A program made the position numbers and the translations under genes. From assembly GCA_022826515.1 (NCBI GenBank), contig JAJDUT010000077.1, positions 1 through 50,450 of the forward strand: a DNA stretch of 50,450 nucleotides, read 5' to 3'. Origin of the DNA: Candidatus Latescibacterota bacterium. Lineage in GTDB: Bacteria > Latescibacterota > UBA2968 > UBA8231. Numbering within the stretch: position 1 is the first letter of the stretch; every line of letters starts with the position of its first letter. Shown here in pieces: positions 25,712 through 34,369 of this stretch. Under the pieces are notes generated by a model, which was given only the letters and a program-made list of their open reading frames with translations, ran no database searches and was not told the origin of the DNA.

Positions 25712-27004
25712 TCAATCGTCCCACTCGACATCAGCTCCCAGCTTGTTCAAGTTCTCAACGAAGTGGGGATGAGCGCGGCGGATGGACTCGGCGTTTTGCA
25801 CCACGCTCTGGCCCGGTATAGTGGCCGCGGTCATGTACAGGGCCACGGCCGCCCGGATGATATAGGGGGCGTCCACCACGGAAGGGCGCAGCGGTTTATC
25901 GCCGAAGACGATGATGCGGTGCGGATCGCTGACTACGATGTGGGCCCCGAATTTGACCAGTTCGGGAATCCAAGTAAAGCCGCCCTCGTACACTTTGTTC
26001 CAAAAGTGCATCACGCCTTTGGCGCGCACAGCCAAAGCCACCATGGGCGGCAGCAAGTCAACGGGAAAATAAGGCCAGGGTGCCGCTTCTATTTTGGGCA
26101 GGATATTCGACGTAAAGGGCTCCTGGACCTGAAGGGGTCGGGTCTGGTGCACCATCGCGGCATTGTCCTCGCGGTGTACTTCCACGCCCAGTTTGGCAAA
26201 AACCCGATCTATGAGGTCAAAGTGGTGGGGGAGCGTCTTCTCGACGCGGACTTGACCGCCGGTTATAGCACCTAGGGCTAGGAAGGTGGTGGCTTCGTGA
26301 TGATCAGAAGAGATGGTCGCTTTAGTGCCCTCCAAGCACTCAACTCCCTTGATGTGCAGGATGCTGGAGCCAATGCCCTCAATGCGGCCCCCCATGCTGT
26401 TGAGAAAGTGGCACAAATCCTGCACGTGGGGCTCGCTGGCTGCGTTGATCAGGGTAGAGGAGCCTGACGCTAGGACTGCGGCCATGACAAAATTCTCGGT
26501 GGTGGTCACCGACATATAGTCCGCCCAATAGCTCGTCCCTACAAAGGACCTGTCGAGCGATAGGACGGGTGGGTCGCCGGAGATGGTCTGGGCACCCAGC
26601 CGGGCCATGATCTCTAGATGCGGGTCAATCTCGCGCACGCCTAGGGTGCAGCCCTTGGTGTCGATGGGCAAGGGGAGGCGCTGGAGGCGCTGGAGCAAGG
26701 GGGGCAGTAGGAGTACGGAGGAGCGCATTCCTTGGGTCAGCTCTGCACCGCCCAATTCATCGGCAAAGTCGGAGTTATCGATCCGCAGGGTATTGGCCGA
26801 TCGGTCCCAGTCAATACGGGAACCGAGGGCTTGGAAAAAGGCGACCAATTTCTGGATGTCAGTGATGTTGGGGACATTGTGCAAGATCACCGGCTCGTCG
26901 GTGAGCAAGGTGGCGCAGAGAATGGGCAACGCTGCGTTTTTGTTGCCCGAAGGGACAATCACACCGGAGAGGGGTTTGCCCCCGTTGACAATAAGACTGG
27001 ACAT
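25712..27004 (-). CDS. murA: UDP-N-acetylglucosamine 1-carboxyvinyltransferase (MurA), divergent
   Basis: 430 residues from ATG 27004 (GGAAGG upstream); a 17-codon extension to 27055 is unlikely. MurA transfers enolpyruvate from PEP to UDP-GlcNAc in the first committed step of peptidoglycan synthesis, in the cytoplasm. Key features are K22-N23 in 'PSGNKNAALPIL', R94 in 'QGMRSSVLLLPPLL' and the loop cysteine C119 in 'DTKGCTLGVREIDPH', the site attacked by fosfomycin. The 'FPVDLLPPMVALA' stretch replaces the usual FPTDMQAQ. The divergence and the absence of other cell-wall genes suggest a second MurA copy or a related cyclic enolpyruvyl transferase. A TATAAT-type promoter lies upstream. Confidence 0.86.
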   Translation of the reverse strand: MSSLIVNGGKPLSGVIVPSGNKNAALPILCATLLTDEPVILHNVPNITDIQKLVAFFQALGSRIDWDRSANTLRIDNSDFADELGGAELTQGMRSSVLLLPPLLQRLQRLPLPIDTKGCTLGVREIDPHLEIMARLGAQTISGDPPVLSLDRSFVGTSYWADYMSVTTTENFVMAAVLASGSSTLINAASEPHVQDLCHFLNSMGGRIEGIGSSILHIKGVECLEGTKATISSDHHEATTFLALGAITGGQVRVEKTLPHHFDLIDRVFAKLGVEVHREDNAAMVHQTRPLQVQEPFTSNILPKIEAAPWPYFPVDLLPPMVALAVRAKGVMHFWNKVYEGGFTWIPELVKFGAHIVVSDPHRIIVFGDKPLRPSVVDAPYIIRAAVALYMTAATIPGQSVVQNAESIRRAHPHFVENLNKLGADVEWDD

Positions 27005-27064
27005 ATAGAGCCTTCCAAATTGGTTGCGCACGCCACGCACGGGACCGCCGTGCAAGCCTAGACA

Positions 27065-27093
27065 ATTATATCCTAACAGTGTCTATCTCGCCA
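27065..27093 (-). promoter_or_regulatory. Candidate sigma-70-type promoter of murA
   Basis: On the minus strand TATAAT (27070-27065) lies 17 bases after TGGCGA (27093-27088), about 60 bases upstream of the murA start. The -10 is perfect and the -35 weak. It sits in the 172-bp gap between the oxidoreductase and murA genes, so murA is probably transcribed on its own. Confidence 0.42.
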
Positions 27094-27176
27094 GACTGCA
27101 TCCTAGCGACGCTGGGATCTGAGAATATTTACGGATGGCGGCAATTATTTGTCGTAACTCATTGCCGTCGTGTTGG

Positions 27177-28220
27177 TTATAATACGACCTCTCGACTGGT
27201 ACGCGCCGATTCGTAACAGGCATCGACGACCTTTTGCAGGTTGAGTAACTGGCGGGCGTCTTGCATATCCCAAGGCTCGCCAGCGCGGAGTTGGGCGATG
27301 AGGGTGGCGTCTTGGGTGTGGACGCTTTGGGACCAGTCGTCGCCGTCGAGTTGGGGTGTCTGATCGACGATCTCGCCTTCGACATCGACCTTGACCGCAA
27401 GGGGCTCGCCGGTCACTGTGGCGCGGGTGGTGGTCAGCTCAAAGCTGTGGAAGTCGGTCACCTCGCTGCACCAATTGCCCTCCAAGGAGTAAAAGGCGCC
27501 GTTGTCAAAGCGCACTAAGCCGCTGATGAGGTCTTCGGCGTCGTAGCGCGCGCGGATAGCGGCATCGACCTTGGGTCCGCGTTTGCCGGGGAAGAGGCGG
27601 CGGGTCGCTGCGCTGACGGTGAGCGGATTGGGCGAGCCGCCAACCCACATCGCTAGGTCGAGCGTGTGGACTAGGGTCGAGGCGAGGACTCCGCCGCCGG
27701 AGGTGGCTAGGTGGTAGTGCGGCCCCCAGACAGGAGGGTCGTCGTGGCAGCCCCATGCCTTGGCGAACACGGGCTCGCCGATGGTGCCGCCTTGGACGAG
27801 GTCGTGCAAGTACCGCGAACTCGGCAGATAGCGCATGTTGGTGCCGAGCTGGACTTGCAGCCCGGTCGCCGCGGCCTTGGCGAGGACGGCTTCGGCTTGC
27901 GCGGCATTCATCATAAAGGGCTTTTCGCACAGCACGCAGGCCCCGGCGTCGAGGCTGGCCAAGGATATGGCCTCGTGCGTGTTGGGCATGGTGGCGACGA
28001 TGACCAAGTCGAGATCGCCGGGAGCGAGCATGTCCCGGTAGTCTTTGGCCGCGCGGGCTTCGGGCCAGAGTTGGCAGGCCGCGGCGAGGCGCTCGTCATC
28101 GAGGTCGCAGACAGCGGCAACCGTCGCTTGGTCCGCACCGAGTGCTTTGATACCGGCAAAGTGGACGTTGGCTTGGGTACCGCAGCCGATCATTCCGATA
28201 CGCACGGCGCGATCTAGCAT
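27177..28220 (-). CDS. Gfo/Idh/MocA family oxidoreductase
   Basis: 347 residues from ATG 28220, seven bases after AGGAAGGA; the much longer open frame to 29171 is antisense to the DadA-like gene. NAD(P) binding is shown by 'IGMIGCGTQANVHFAG' (8-23), and the family 'CEKP' motif gives K100. 'HTLDLAMWVGG' carries the usual helix histidine. It is not close in sequence to the oxidoreductase at 16465. It is divergent from the DadA-like gene across a 114-bp intergenic region and may share substrates with the DadA and xylulokinase genes there. The specific substrate is unknown. Confidence 0.92.
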   Translation of the reverse strand: MLDRAVRIGMIGCGTQANVHFAGIKALGADQATVAAVCDLDDERLAAACQLWPEARAAKDYRDMLAPGDLDLVIVATMPNTHEAISLASLDAGACVLCEKPFMMNAAQAEAVLAKAAATGLQVQLGTNMRYLPSSRYLHDLVQGGTIGEPVFAKAWGCHDDPPVWGPHYHLATSGGGVLASTLVHTLDLAMWVGGSPNPLTVSAATRRLFPGKRGPKVDAAIRARYDAEDLISGLVRFDNGAFYSLEGNWCSEVTDFHSFELTTTRATVTGEPLAVKVDVEGEIVDQTPQLDGDDWSQSVHTQDATLIAQLRAGEPWDMQDARQLLNLQKVVDACYESARTSREVVL

Positions 28221-28263
28221 GGATAGTTCCTTCCTGTTGGTGGCTCTACGTAGATTTTCGGCG

Positions 28264-28269
28264 TATAAT
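28264..28269 (+). promoter_or_regulatory. Candidate -10 box for the DadA/xylulokinase unit
   Basis: A perfect TATAAT lies 66 bases upstream of the DadA-like start codon in the divergent intergenic region. No good -35 is seen. It is flanked by ctacgtag (28246-28253) and tacgtag (28278-28284), a repeated motif around the -10 that could be a regulator site. Confidence 0.3.
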
Positions 28270-28334
28270 GTCCCTGAATACGTAGAGTGAAACACAACCG
28301 GCGTCAAGGTGCCGGATAAACGCGAGGCTTGGCT

Positions 28335-29585
28335 ATGGCGCAACAGGTAGATGTGCTGGTCATCGGCGGTGGCGTCGTCGGTATCTGCGCGGCGCACTTT
28401 CTCCAGGAACAGGGCCGCGAGGTTACTGTAGTCGAAAAGGACGAGGTCTGCGCGGGGAGTTCTTATGGCAACGCCGGGCTGATTGTGCCTAGCCACAGCG
28501 TGCCGCTGGCCGAGCCGGGGGTCATTGCTCAGGGCTTGCGGTGGATGTTCGACCCGGACAGCCCCTTCTACATCAAATGGCGCTGGGATCGCGACCTTGT
28601 GGCTTGGCTGTGGCAGTTCCGCAAGGCCAGCACCATGCGGCGAGTACGGCAGGCCATGCCGCTGTTGCGCGATATGCACTTGGAGAGCTTTAGGCTCTAT
28701 GAGGCGTTGGCTGCTGAATTGGATTTTGCCTTTGGACACGAGGGCCGACTTCTGCTGTGCAAGACTGAGCAGGGGATGGAAAGCGTCCACGAAGAGGCTG
28801 AGCTGATGCAGGAGATAGGGATTGAGGTGGAGATGGTCGATGCTCAACAGGCGCAGGAGCGCGCCGCGGTCGTGGAATTGGACTGCGTGGGTGGGGCGTT
28901 TTACGCGCAAGATGCCCATTTGGACCCGGCGCGTCTTGTGCGGGCCTTGGCTGCGCACTGCGTCGAACGCGGGGTGCAGCTCAACGAGAAAACCGAGGTA
29001 TTGGGGTTTGGCAAACAAGGGCGTCGCATCCAAGTGGTCGAGACGACGCGCGGGGATTTTGTCGCGGACGAAGTCGTGCTGTGCAGCGGGGCGTGGTCGC
29101 CGGGCGTGGGCCGCGGATTGGGCCTGTCCCTGCCGGTACAGCCGGCCAAGGGCTACAGCGTCACCGTCCACAAGCCGGATCCGTGCCCGGAGGTACCGCT
29201 GATGTTGGTGGAGGCTCGCGTCGGCACCACGCCAATGGGGGACAAGCTGCGCTTTGCCGGTACGCTCGAATTGGCGGGTATGGATACGTCGATCAATCGC
29301 CGGAGGGTTGCCGCGATTGTCAATGCGGTGCCGCGCTACGTGCCGGCGTGGACGTCGGATGCGTTAGAGCTCATCGAAGTGTGGAGGGGTCTGCGGCCCT
29401 GTACGCCGGATGGCTTGCCCTTTTTGGGGCGGCCGCGGGATTATGACAATCTCACGGTGGCGGCCGGGCACGCCATGATTGGAGTTTCGCTAGGGGCGGT
29501 GACCGGGGCGGTGATCGCGCAAGTGGTGCAGGGGGAGGAGCCGGGGTTTGATTTGAGTTTATGCAACGTGGATCGGTTAGGATAG
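28335..29585 (+). CDS. FAD-dependent oxidoreductase, D-amino-acid dehydrogenase (DadA)-like
   Basis: 416 residues from ATG 28335. The N-terminal 'VDVLVIGGGVVGICAAHFLQ' is the ADP-binding fold for FAD, followed by 'EVTVVEKDEVCAGSSYGNAG' as in DadA. The C-terminal 'LIEVWRGLRPCTPDGLPFLG' and 'TVAAGHAMIGVSLGAVTG' blocks complete the DAO fold and close the flavin site. It would oxidise D-amino or N-methyl amino acids to keto acids and pass electrons to the respiratory chain. Nine bases separate it from the xylulokinase gene downstream, so the two form one unit. Confidence 0.88.
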   Translation: MAQQVDVLVIGGGVVGICAAHFLQEQGREVTVVEKDEVCAGSSYGNAGLIVPSHSVPLAEPGVIAQGLRWMFDPDSPFYIKWRWDRDLVAWLWQFRKASTMRRVRQAMPLLRDMHLESFRLYEALAAELDFAFGHEGRLLLCKTEQGMESVHEEAELMQEIGIEVEMVDAQQAQERAAVVELDCVGGAFYAQDAHLDPARLVRALAAHCVERGVQLNEKTEVLGFGKQGRRIQVVETTRGDFVADEVVLCSGAWSPGVGRGLGLSLPVQPAKGYSVTVHKPDPCPEVPLMLVEARVGTTPMGDKLRFAGTLELAGMDTSINRRRVAAIVNAVPRYVPAWTSDALELIEVWRGLRPCTPDGLPFLGRPRDYDNLTVAAGHAMIGVSLGAVTGAVIAQVVQGEEPGFDLSLCNVDRLG

Positions 29586-29594
29586 GAGGGTCAG

Positions 29595-31073
29595 ATGCGC
29601 TGCGCACTGGGCATTGATTTGGGCACGGGCAGCACCAAGGCCGTCCTCCTCGACGAGGCAGGCGACCTCATCGGCAGAGGGCAGGCCGAGTATCCGCTCT
29701 ACAAGCCGCATCTTGGGTGGGTCGAGCAGGACTCGGAGGATTGGTGGCGAGGGCTGTGCGCGTCTGCGCGTCAGGCTATCGCTGATATTGATCCAGCGCA
29801 GGTCGCCTGCGTCGGCCTGTCGGGGCAGATCAACGGCGCTGTATTTGTCGATAGTGCCGGGCAGCCCCTGCAGCGGGTGCCGATCTGGCTCGACCACCGC
29901 TCGCAAGCTGAGTGCGATTGGGCCGAGCAGCGCGCGGGTGACTTGCTGCGGGAACGGACGCTGATGCGATTGGGGCCGGTTAATACCCTAGCAAAGGTTC
30001 TATGGGTAAAAGACCATGCGACAGATGTTTACGATCAAAGCCGCTGGATGCTGTTGCCCAAAGATTGGCTGCGCTACCGGCTCACCGGACAAATAGCAGC
30101 AGAGGTGTCGGATGCCTCGACGACTGCGGCTTTTGATCTGCACGAGCGCCAGTGGTCCGGGGAAATTTTGGAAGCGTTGGAAGTCAATGTGGGACTGTTC
30201 CCGGACTTGGCCGATTCGCCAGAAGTGGTCGGGGCCATAACCCAAGAGGCTGCCGAGCAGACTGGGCTGGTGGCGGGCACGCCCGTCGTCGCTGGCGGCG
30301 GGGACATGCCCTGTATGATCCTCGGCGCTGGGGTGATTGAGCCGGGCATTATCAGCTTGGGGATCGGCACGGCGGCGCACGCCACGGCTTTTGCCGATAC
30401 GCTGGATCCACGGGCCTTTAACAAGCTCTGGCCGATGTGCCATCCCATCCCCGGCAAATACGCTTGGCTGGGTTGTTCGTTTACTGGAGGAGCTTCGCTC
30501 AAGTGGTTCAAGGAAGAATTCGGGGGCAGCTACGAGGAATTAACCGAGGCTGCGGCTGCGGTTCCCGCTGGTGCCGAAGGGGCGTTTTTCATGCCTTGGC
30601 TCGAAGGAAGGGCCACGCCGCGTCCCGACGCCCACGCTCGCGGGGGCTTTGTCGGGTTGTCGCTGGGGCATACGAAGGGGCATATGGTGCGGGCGGTGCT
30701 GGAGGGAGTCGTCTTCGACTTGCGGCACTCGCTCGACTGCTTTGCCGAAATCGGCTTGCCCATCGACGAACTGCGGATTGGTGAGGGCGGCTCGCACTCA
30801 GAGGTGTGGCGGCAAATTCAGGCCGATATTTTGGGGAGGGACGTGGTGCGGATTGCCACCGACGATCTATCAGCGGTCGGGGCGGCGTTGTTGGCGGGTG
30901 TCGGCGGCGGACTCTATGCGGATTTTGCCACCGCTTGCCAGCGCACGGTCAAGTTGGCCGAGACGGTGCGCTGCGACCCGGAGCGGGTCGAATACTACCG
31001 GAGGGCTTTTGAGCGCTACCGGGCGCTCTATCCGGCGTTGCGGGACTGGTATGGGGGATTGGTCGGCGAGTGA
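29595..31073 (+). CDS. xylB: Xylulokinase-like FGGY carbohydrate kinase
   Basis: 492 residues from ATG 29595 with TAGGAGGG upstream. FGGY N-terminal motifs are 'ALGIDLGTGSTKAVLLDEAG' and 'GLSGQINGAVFVD', with 'PIWLDHRS' for sugar contact. The catalytic base is D237 in 'VAGGGDMPCM', and the ATP-binding 'IRIGEGGSHSEVW'-type block and 'SAVGAALLAGVG' follow. It phosphorylates D-xylulose or a related ketose. It is the second gene after the DadA-like gene. Its final 164 bp occur again at 34370-34534, beyond a three-gene cassette that begins 35 bp after its stop. This copy is intact. Confidence 0.88.
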   Translation: MRCALGIDLGTGSTKAVLLDEAGDLIGRGQAEYPLYKPHLGWVEQDSEDWWRGLCASARQAIADIDPAQVACVGLSGQINGAVFVDSAGQPLQRVPIWLDHRSQAECDWAEQRAGDLLRERTLMRLGPVNTLAKVLWVKDHATDVYDQSRWMLLPKDWLRYRLTGQIAAEVSDASTTAAFDLHERQWSGEILEALEVNVGLFPDLADSPEVVGAITQEAAEQTGLVAGTPVVAGGGDMPCMILGAGVIEPGIISLGIGTAAHATAFADTLDPRAFNKLWPMCHPIPGKYAWLGCSFTGGASLKWFKEEFGGSYEELTEAAAAVPAGAEGAFFMPWLEGRATPRPDAHARGGFVGLSLGHTKGHMVRAVLEGVVFDLRHSLDCFAEIGLPIDELRIGEGGSHSEVWRQIQADILGRDVVRIATDDLSAVGAALLAGVGGGLYADFATACQRTVKLAETVRCDPERVEYYRRAFERYRALYPALRDWYGGLVGE

Positions 31074-31075
31074 GA
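30912..31075 (+). repeat. Direct repeat 2, left copy (xylulokinase gene tail)
   Basis: The last 162 coding bases plus two bases match 34370-34534 with about nine in ten positions identical and one inserted G. The 3294 bp between the copies hold the ATPase, DUF4276-like and nuclease genes. This is the same arrangement as direct repeat 1, but with a different host gene and different cargo. Confidence 0.9.
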
Positions 31076-31107
31076 CTGTGGACAATTGGGGCGAAAGGTA
31101 ATATCGC

Positions 31108-32391
31108 ATGATTACGCAAATTGAGATCGGGGGCTATAGACTTCTCGACGGGTTTGAGGCCGACCTTGAGCCGCTGAACGTGGTGATCGGTGCCAATGCC
31201 GTCGGCAAAAGTACGCTGATCGATTGTCTGCAACTGATTGCCGAGTGTTGCGAGTATCCGCTAAACAACGCGATTAGTTGGCATCATGGGGCCGCGTCTC
31301 TGCTGACAGCAGGGAATGGGGATGGGCAGTTGGCTTGGAGCGTCACTTTTCACAAGCCTCCTACATGGGATGGTTTTCCATTGGCGGAGGGAGAGGCCCT
31401 TGTGTATGAGGTCATTCTGGAAGCTGATGAACAGGGTCAGATGCACCCGCAATACGAGGTTCTAAGAACTCAAGAGACAGTACATGGAGAACCGCTCAAG
31501 TTTCTGGAGGCAACCCCGTATCAGCAACACATCTTTGACACAGAACAGCTTCGCTTGATACCGTTTAATGAAGCGCAATCTCCGCCTGATGTCGTCCGCG
31601 ATGCCGACTCGGCGGCAGTCCCCTCGGGAAGCGGACGGGCAGACGCACAACAAGAGCCCGCGTTGCTGCTATCACAAATCCGTTTCTTCAACGAGTTCCC
31701 CGTTCCCTCTTGGGTACGCTTTATATTGGCAAATATGGCATTCTATCCGGGTTTCGATGTGACTCGATCTTCCACGCTTCGTACTAAGGCTGCCGAAATC
31801 AAACCGGATACAACATTATGGAAGAACGGCGACAACTTGGGGACCGTGCTGCACGAAATACTGACCCGCTATGATTTCCGGCCAGCAGCGGACGAGTTGC
31901 GCGACTTTCTGCGCGTGGCGTATCCCACATTCGAGGAAATTCACTGCGATACTGCGTATGGAACACCACCGCAAGTACTCGTCCGGGTGCGCGAGAAGGG
32001 CATGTCTCGCTCTATGGAGATGTGGGAGTTGTCGGACGGCATGCTGCGGTTCTTATGCTTGGCGACGGCGCTGCTAAATCCACACCCTTGGCCGCTGGTG
32101 GCCATCGATGAACCAGAATTGGGCTTGCATCCCGGTCTGTTGCCAATTGTGGCCGAAATGATCAAGACAGCGGCGGAACGCACCCAAGTGCTCGTGACGA
32201 CGCACAGTCCGGACCTGCTCAACTGCTTCGATATAGCCGATGTGGCCGTGATGGCGCGCAATACAGACGACGCAAAAGTCGCGTGGCATCGTCCCGTGAA
32301 CCGCAAGACGCTTGTGGAAATGCTCAATAACGTTACTGGCGAAACGTTGGGAGACCTGCATCGCTCCGGCGAATTGGAGGCCGGTGTATGA
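31108..32391 (+). CDS. AAA_21-type ATP-binding protein (SMC/OLD-like ATPase)
   Basis: 427 residues from ATG 31108, behind AAAGG. The N-terminus 'ITQIEIGGYRLLDGFEADLE' leads to Walker A 'GANAVGKST' (28-36). A signature-like 'MWELSDGMLRFLCLATALL', Walker B 'PLVAIDEPELGLHP' (D334-E335) and H-loop 'TTHSPDLLN' follow. This is the ABC-type ATPase found in OLD, RloA/AbiL and PARIS-like anti-phage systems, where it senses phage or regulates a partner effector. The stop overlaps the start of the DUF4276-like gene (ATGA). A related ATPase with the same partner occurs at 43438. Cargo of the second insertion. Confidence 0.87.
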   Translation: MITQIEIGGYRLLDGFEADLEPLNVVIGANAVGKSTLIDCLQLIAECCEYPLNNAISWHHGAASLLTAGNGDGQLAWSVTFHKPPTWDGFPLAEGEALVYEVILEADEQGQMHPQYEVLRTQETVHGEPLKFLEATPYQQHIFDTEQLRLIPFNEAQSPPDVVRDADSAAVPSGSGRADAQQEPALLLSQIRFFNEFPVPSWVRFILANMAFYPGFDVTRSSTLRTKAAEIKPDTTLWKNGDNLGTVLHEILTRYDFRPAADELRDFLRVAYPTFEEIHCDTAYGTPPQVLVRVREKGMSRSMEMWELSDGMLRFLCLATALLNPHPWPLVAIDEPELGLHPGLLPIVAEMIKTAAERTQVLVTTHSPDLLNCFDIADVAVMARNTDDAKVAWHRPVNRKTLVEMLNNVTGETLGDLHRSGELEAGV

Positions 32392-33074
32392 AGGTATGGA
32401 TTTTTGTGGAAGGGAGTTCGGACGTTAAGGCACTGTCGGCATTGTGGGACGGCTGGAAGCAAAATCTCAGCACTAAAGGCTGGGGCATTCAGGTAATACC
32501 TCTTGACAGCAAGTCCAAATACTTCAGGAAAATTGGCTCACGAGCGACCGAGAAACTAGCGAATGATGCACAGGACCTCGTTGTCGGCTTACCTGATCTC
32601 TACCCGAATCGAGACTATGCGAATACAGATTACAGGCACAACAATCTGCAGGAGCTTCAAGGCGTTCAAAGGCGCTTGGTGAAACAGCACTTGCAGCAGC
32701 AGATGGGCAGACGGGCTAATGTTGACGGTCATATCGCGCGTTTTTATGCCAGCGCGTTGAAACACGATTTGGAAGTGCTGCTCCTTGCTGCGACGAGTCA
32801 ACTTCAATTCCGACTCAATATGTCAAACAGGCCTAGCGGGTGGCGGCGGCCTCCAGAAGATCAGAACCAAAACATGCCGCCCAAAAAAATCGTTGAGAGA
32901 ATCTTTCGGACGCATCTGAAGCGGCCTTATCGAGAAATTGCGGACAGCCATGCCATTCTCAGTAAAGCAGATCTGCGAGAGGCGGTGTTTGACGAGCACG
33001 GGACAGTACAATGCCCGATATTCCGTGCTATGAGCGATTGGATTGGCAATAAGACCGGCGTACCCGGGTATTGA
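32388..33074 (+). CDS. DUF4276/TOPRIM-like protein, probable effector partner of the ATPase
   Basis: 228 residues; ATG 32388 overlaps the ATPase stop. The N-terminus 'MKVWIFVEGSSDVKALSALW' has the beta-strand-Glu (E8) start of TOPRIM-like nuclease folds, and 'LVVGLPDLYPNRDYAN' supplies further acids. 'SALKHDLEVLLLAATSQL' is the helix block seen in DUF4276 proteins. In family members beside AAA_21 ATPases it is thought to be the nuclease or effector of a defence pair, similar to RloB. Family assignment is by motif and context; nuclease activity is inferred. Confidence 0.7.
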   Translation: MKVWIFVEGSSDVKALSALWDGWKQNLSTKGWGIQVIPLDSKSKYFRKIGSRATEKLANDAQDLVVGLPDLYPNRDYANTDYRHNNLQELQGVQRRLVKQHLQQQMGRRANVDGHIARFYASALKHDLEVLLLAATSQLQFRLNMSNRPSGWRRPPEDQNQNMPPKKIVERIFRTHLKRPYREIADSHAILSKADLREAVFDEHGTVQCPIFRAMSDWIGNKTGVPGY

Positions 33075-33117
33075 ACGACGTAATCCACCCTATCGATTCC
33101 GTGAATTCTGCCCTCTA

Positions 33118-33180
33118 AAGAAACACTCGGCGAAGCAACACAGATCCAATCCCAACCAGCGATACTGGCAAAGCTCACTT
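33118..33180 (-). pseudogene. Short NYN-gene fragment between cassette genes
   Basis: This stretch matches 35037-35095, within the NYN gene, at most positions with a four-to-five-base insertion; shared runs include agaaacactcggc and ccagcgatactggc. Read on the minus strand it would encode a degenerate version of the NYN protein's 'YRWLDLRRLAECF' segment. It occupies part of the 213-bp gap between the DUF4276-like and nuclease genes and has the same orientation as the larger copy. No other coding is seen in that gap. Confidence 0.6.
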
Positions 33181-33287
33181 TGCCTCATCGGTTGCTTCCA
33201 GAGAGGGATTTGCGTTCTGGGAGCCTACCTGTGCGTCCGGCGTGGTGCTTGGCGCGTTTAACCCTTACTTGAGGAGATCATACGATC

Positions 33288-34358
33288 ATGGAAAACTATA
33301 ACAACGAACAGGAACACGACTGGTGCCTGATTTATTTGGTCAGAGCGCTGGACGAAACGGGTAGACTTGACATATTCCGAGACGCCTTTCGCATTGAAGA
33401 AGATCTTGGCCCCTTGAGATGGTCGGGGCGTAGAAGAGCCTTCGATGTGGAATTGGAATTCGCCAATCTATCTGTTGCGATCGAAACAAAGGTCCATTCC
33501 AATGAGGATGGAGGAGACGGGGAGCAGTGGCAGACAGAACGCATCGCCGAGCAAAGAAGAGGTGTGAGAGGACAGAATTTCTTCATTACCTACGGGACTT
33601 CCGAATTCTATACGAAGCCCTACGAGCCGGGACCCGCATCCCCGGAGTTTCAGCACATTACGCTGGAGAGAATGATCCATCTAGTCGAGTCGTCTCTGGC
33701 GGCTCTTCCGCAGATCAGACAGAGTACCGATTCAGTCGAGTGGCTGCGGCTCATGAGGCTCGAAAAGGAGAAACGCGAGAAAGCTCAGGAACTCCTACAT
33801 TCGTTTGCACAGTTCCGTACGCGTTATCTCGAGGTTCATGGAGAGAACGACTTCCCGAGAGGCCGCGTAGCGTTTTCCGCCCCCGAGCTAGCTTTTCCCG
33901 TCTTTTCGAAACTGGTGGAGCATTGGGACAAGTCGGAGTATGTCGCTAAATTTGGACGGCTCTCGGTCTATCCCGTTGGCCGGCGTCCTCCGGTGGACTC
34001 CATCCTCAATTTCTGGGAAATATGGGATGAGGGACCAGCACTGGCCCCGGACATTGTTGGGTCTGAACAATCCCTGTACCTCGAAGTCAACGAGGACTTT
34101 AATCTCAATTTGAAGCTGGACGAGGGGCAAGCTGGGCCGGACGAGGAACAGAAAGAAAAGATCTGGGAACGCCTGTGCGGTGCTAGATGGCCTTCAAGCG
34201 TGAATGCGTGCCGCCGCGATTACCGGCAGAATTCTCGGGTGTTGTACGAGGTAGATTTCGGGTTTCTGGCGAACGTAGACTCTCTGTCTGAAGTGGTGAG
34301 CAACCTCGGCCGCACGCTTGAAGTTATCTTTGGCGCGCTGAACAATGACCGTGAATGA
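33288..34358 (+). CDS. PD-(D/E)XK nuclease-like protein
   Basis: 356 residues from ATG 33288, behind GAGGAG. The N-terminal third has the nuclease pattern D53...E66-x-K68 ('RAFDVELEF', 'VAIETKVHSNED') followed by 'EQWQTERIAEQRRGV', as in PDDEXK_4-type families whose Gln/Tyr helix contacts DNA. The remaining 250 residues are of unknown fold, with a helical, charged centre (about 150-185). It is the third cargo gene, ends 11 bp before the second xylulokinase-tail copy and is separated from the ATPase pair by a decayed NYN scrap. It is likely part of the defence function or an independent restriction-like nuclease. Confidence 0.65.
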   Translation: MENYNNEQEHDWCLIYLVRALDETGRLDIFRDAFRIEEDLGPLRWSGRRRAFDVELEFANLSVAIETKVHSNEDGGDGEQWQTERIAEQRRGVRGQNFFITYGTSEFYTKPYEPGPASPEFQHITLERMIHLVESSLAALPQIRQSTDSVEWLRLMRLEKEKREKAQELLHSFAQFRTRYLEVHGENDFPRGRVAFSAPELAFPVFSKLVEHWDKSEYVAKFGRLSVYPVGRRPPVDSILNFWEIWDEGPALAPDIVGSEQSLYLEVNEDFNLNLKLDEGQAGPDEEQKEKIWERLCGARWPSSVNACRRDYRQNSRVLYEVDFGFLANVDSLSEVVSNLGRTLEVIFGALNNDRE

Positions 34359-34369
34359 CCGGCCTCGGG

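Noticed and set aside
28221..29171. 950-bp N-terminal extension of the second Gfo/Idh/MocA gene
   Set aside because: It is antisense to the DadA-like gene; the ATG at 28220 has a good ribosome site and starts the Rossmann fold at the normal position.
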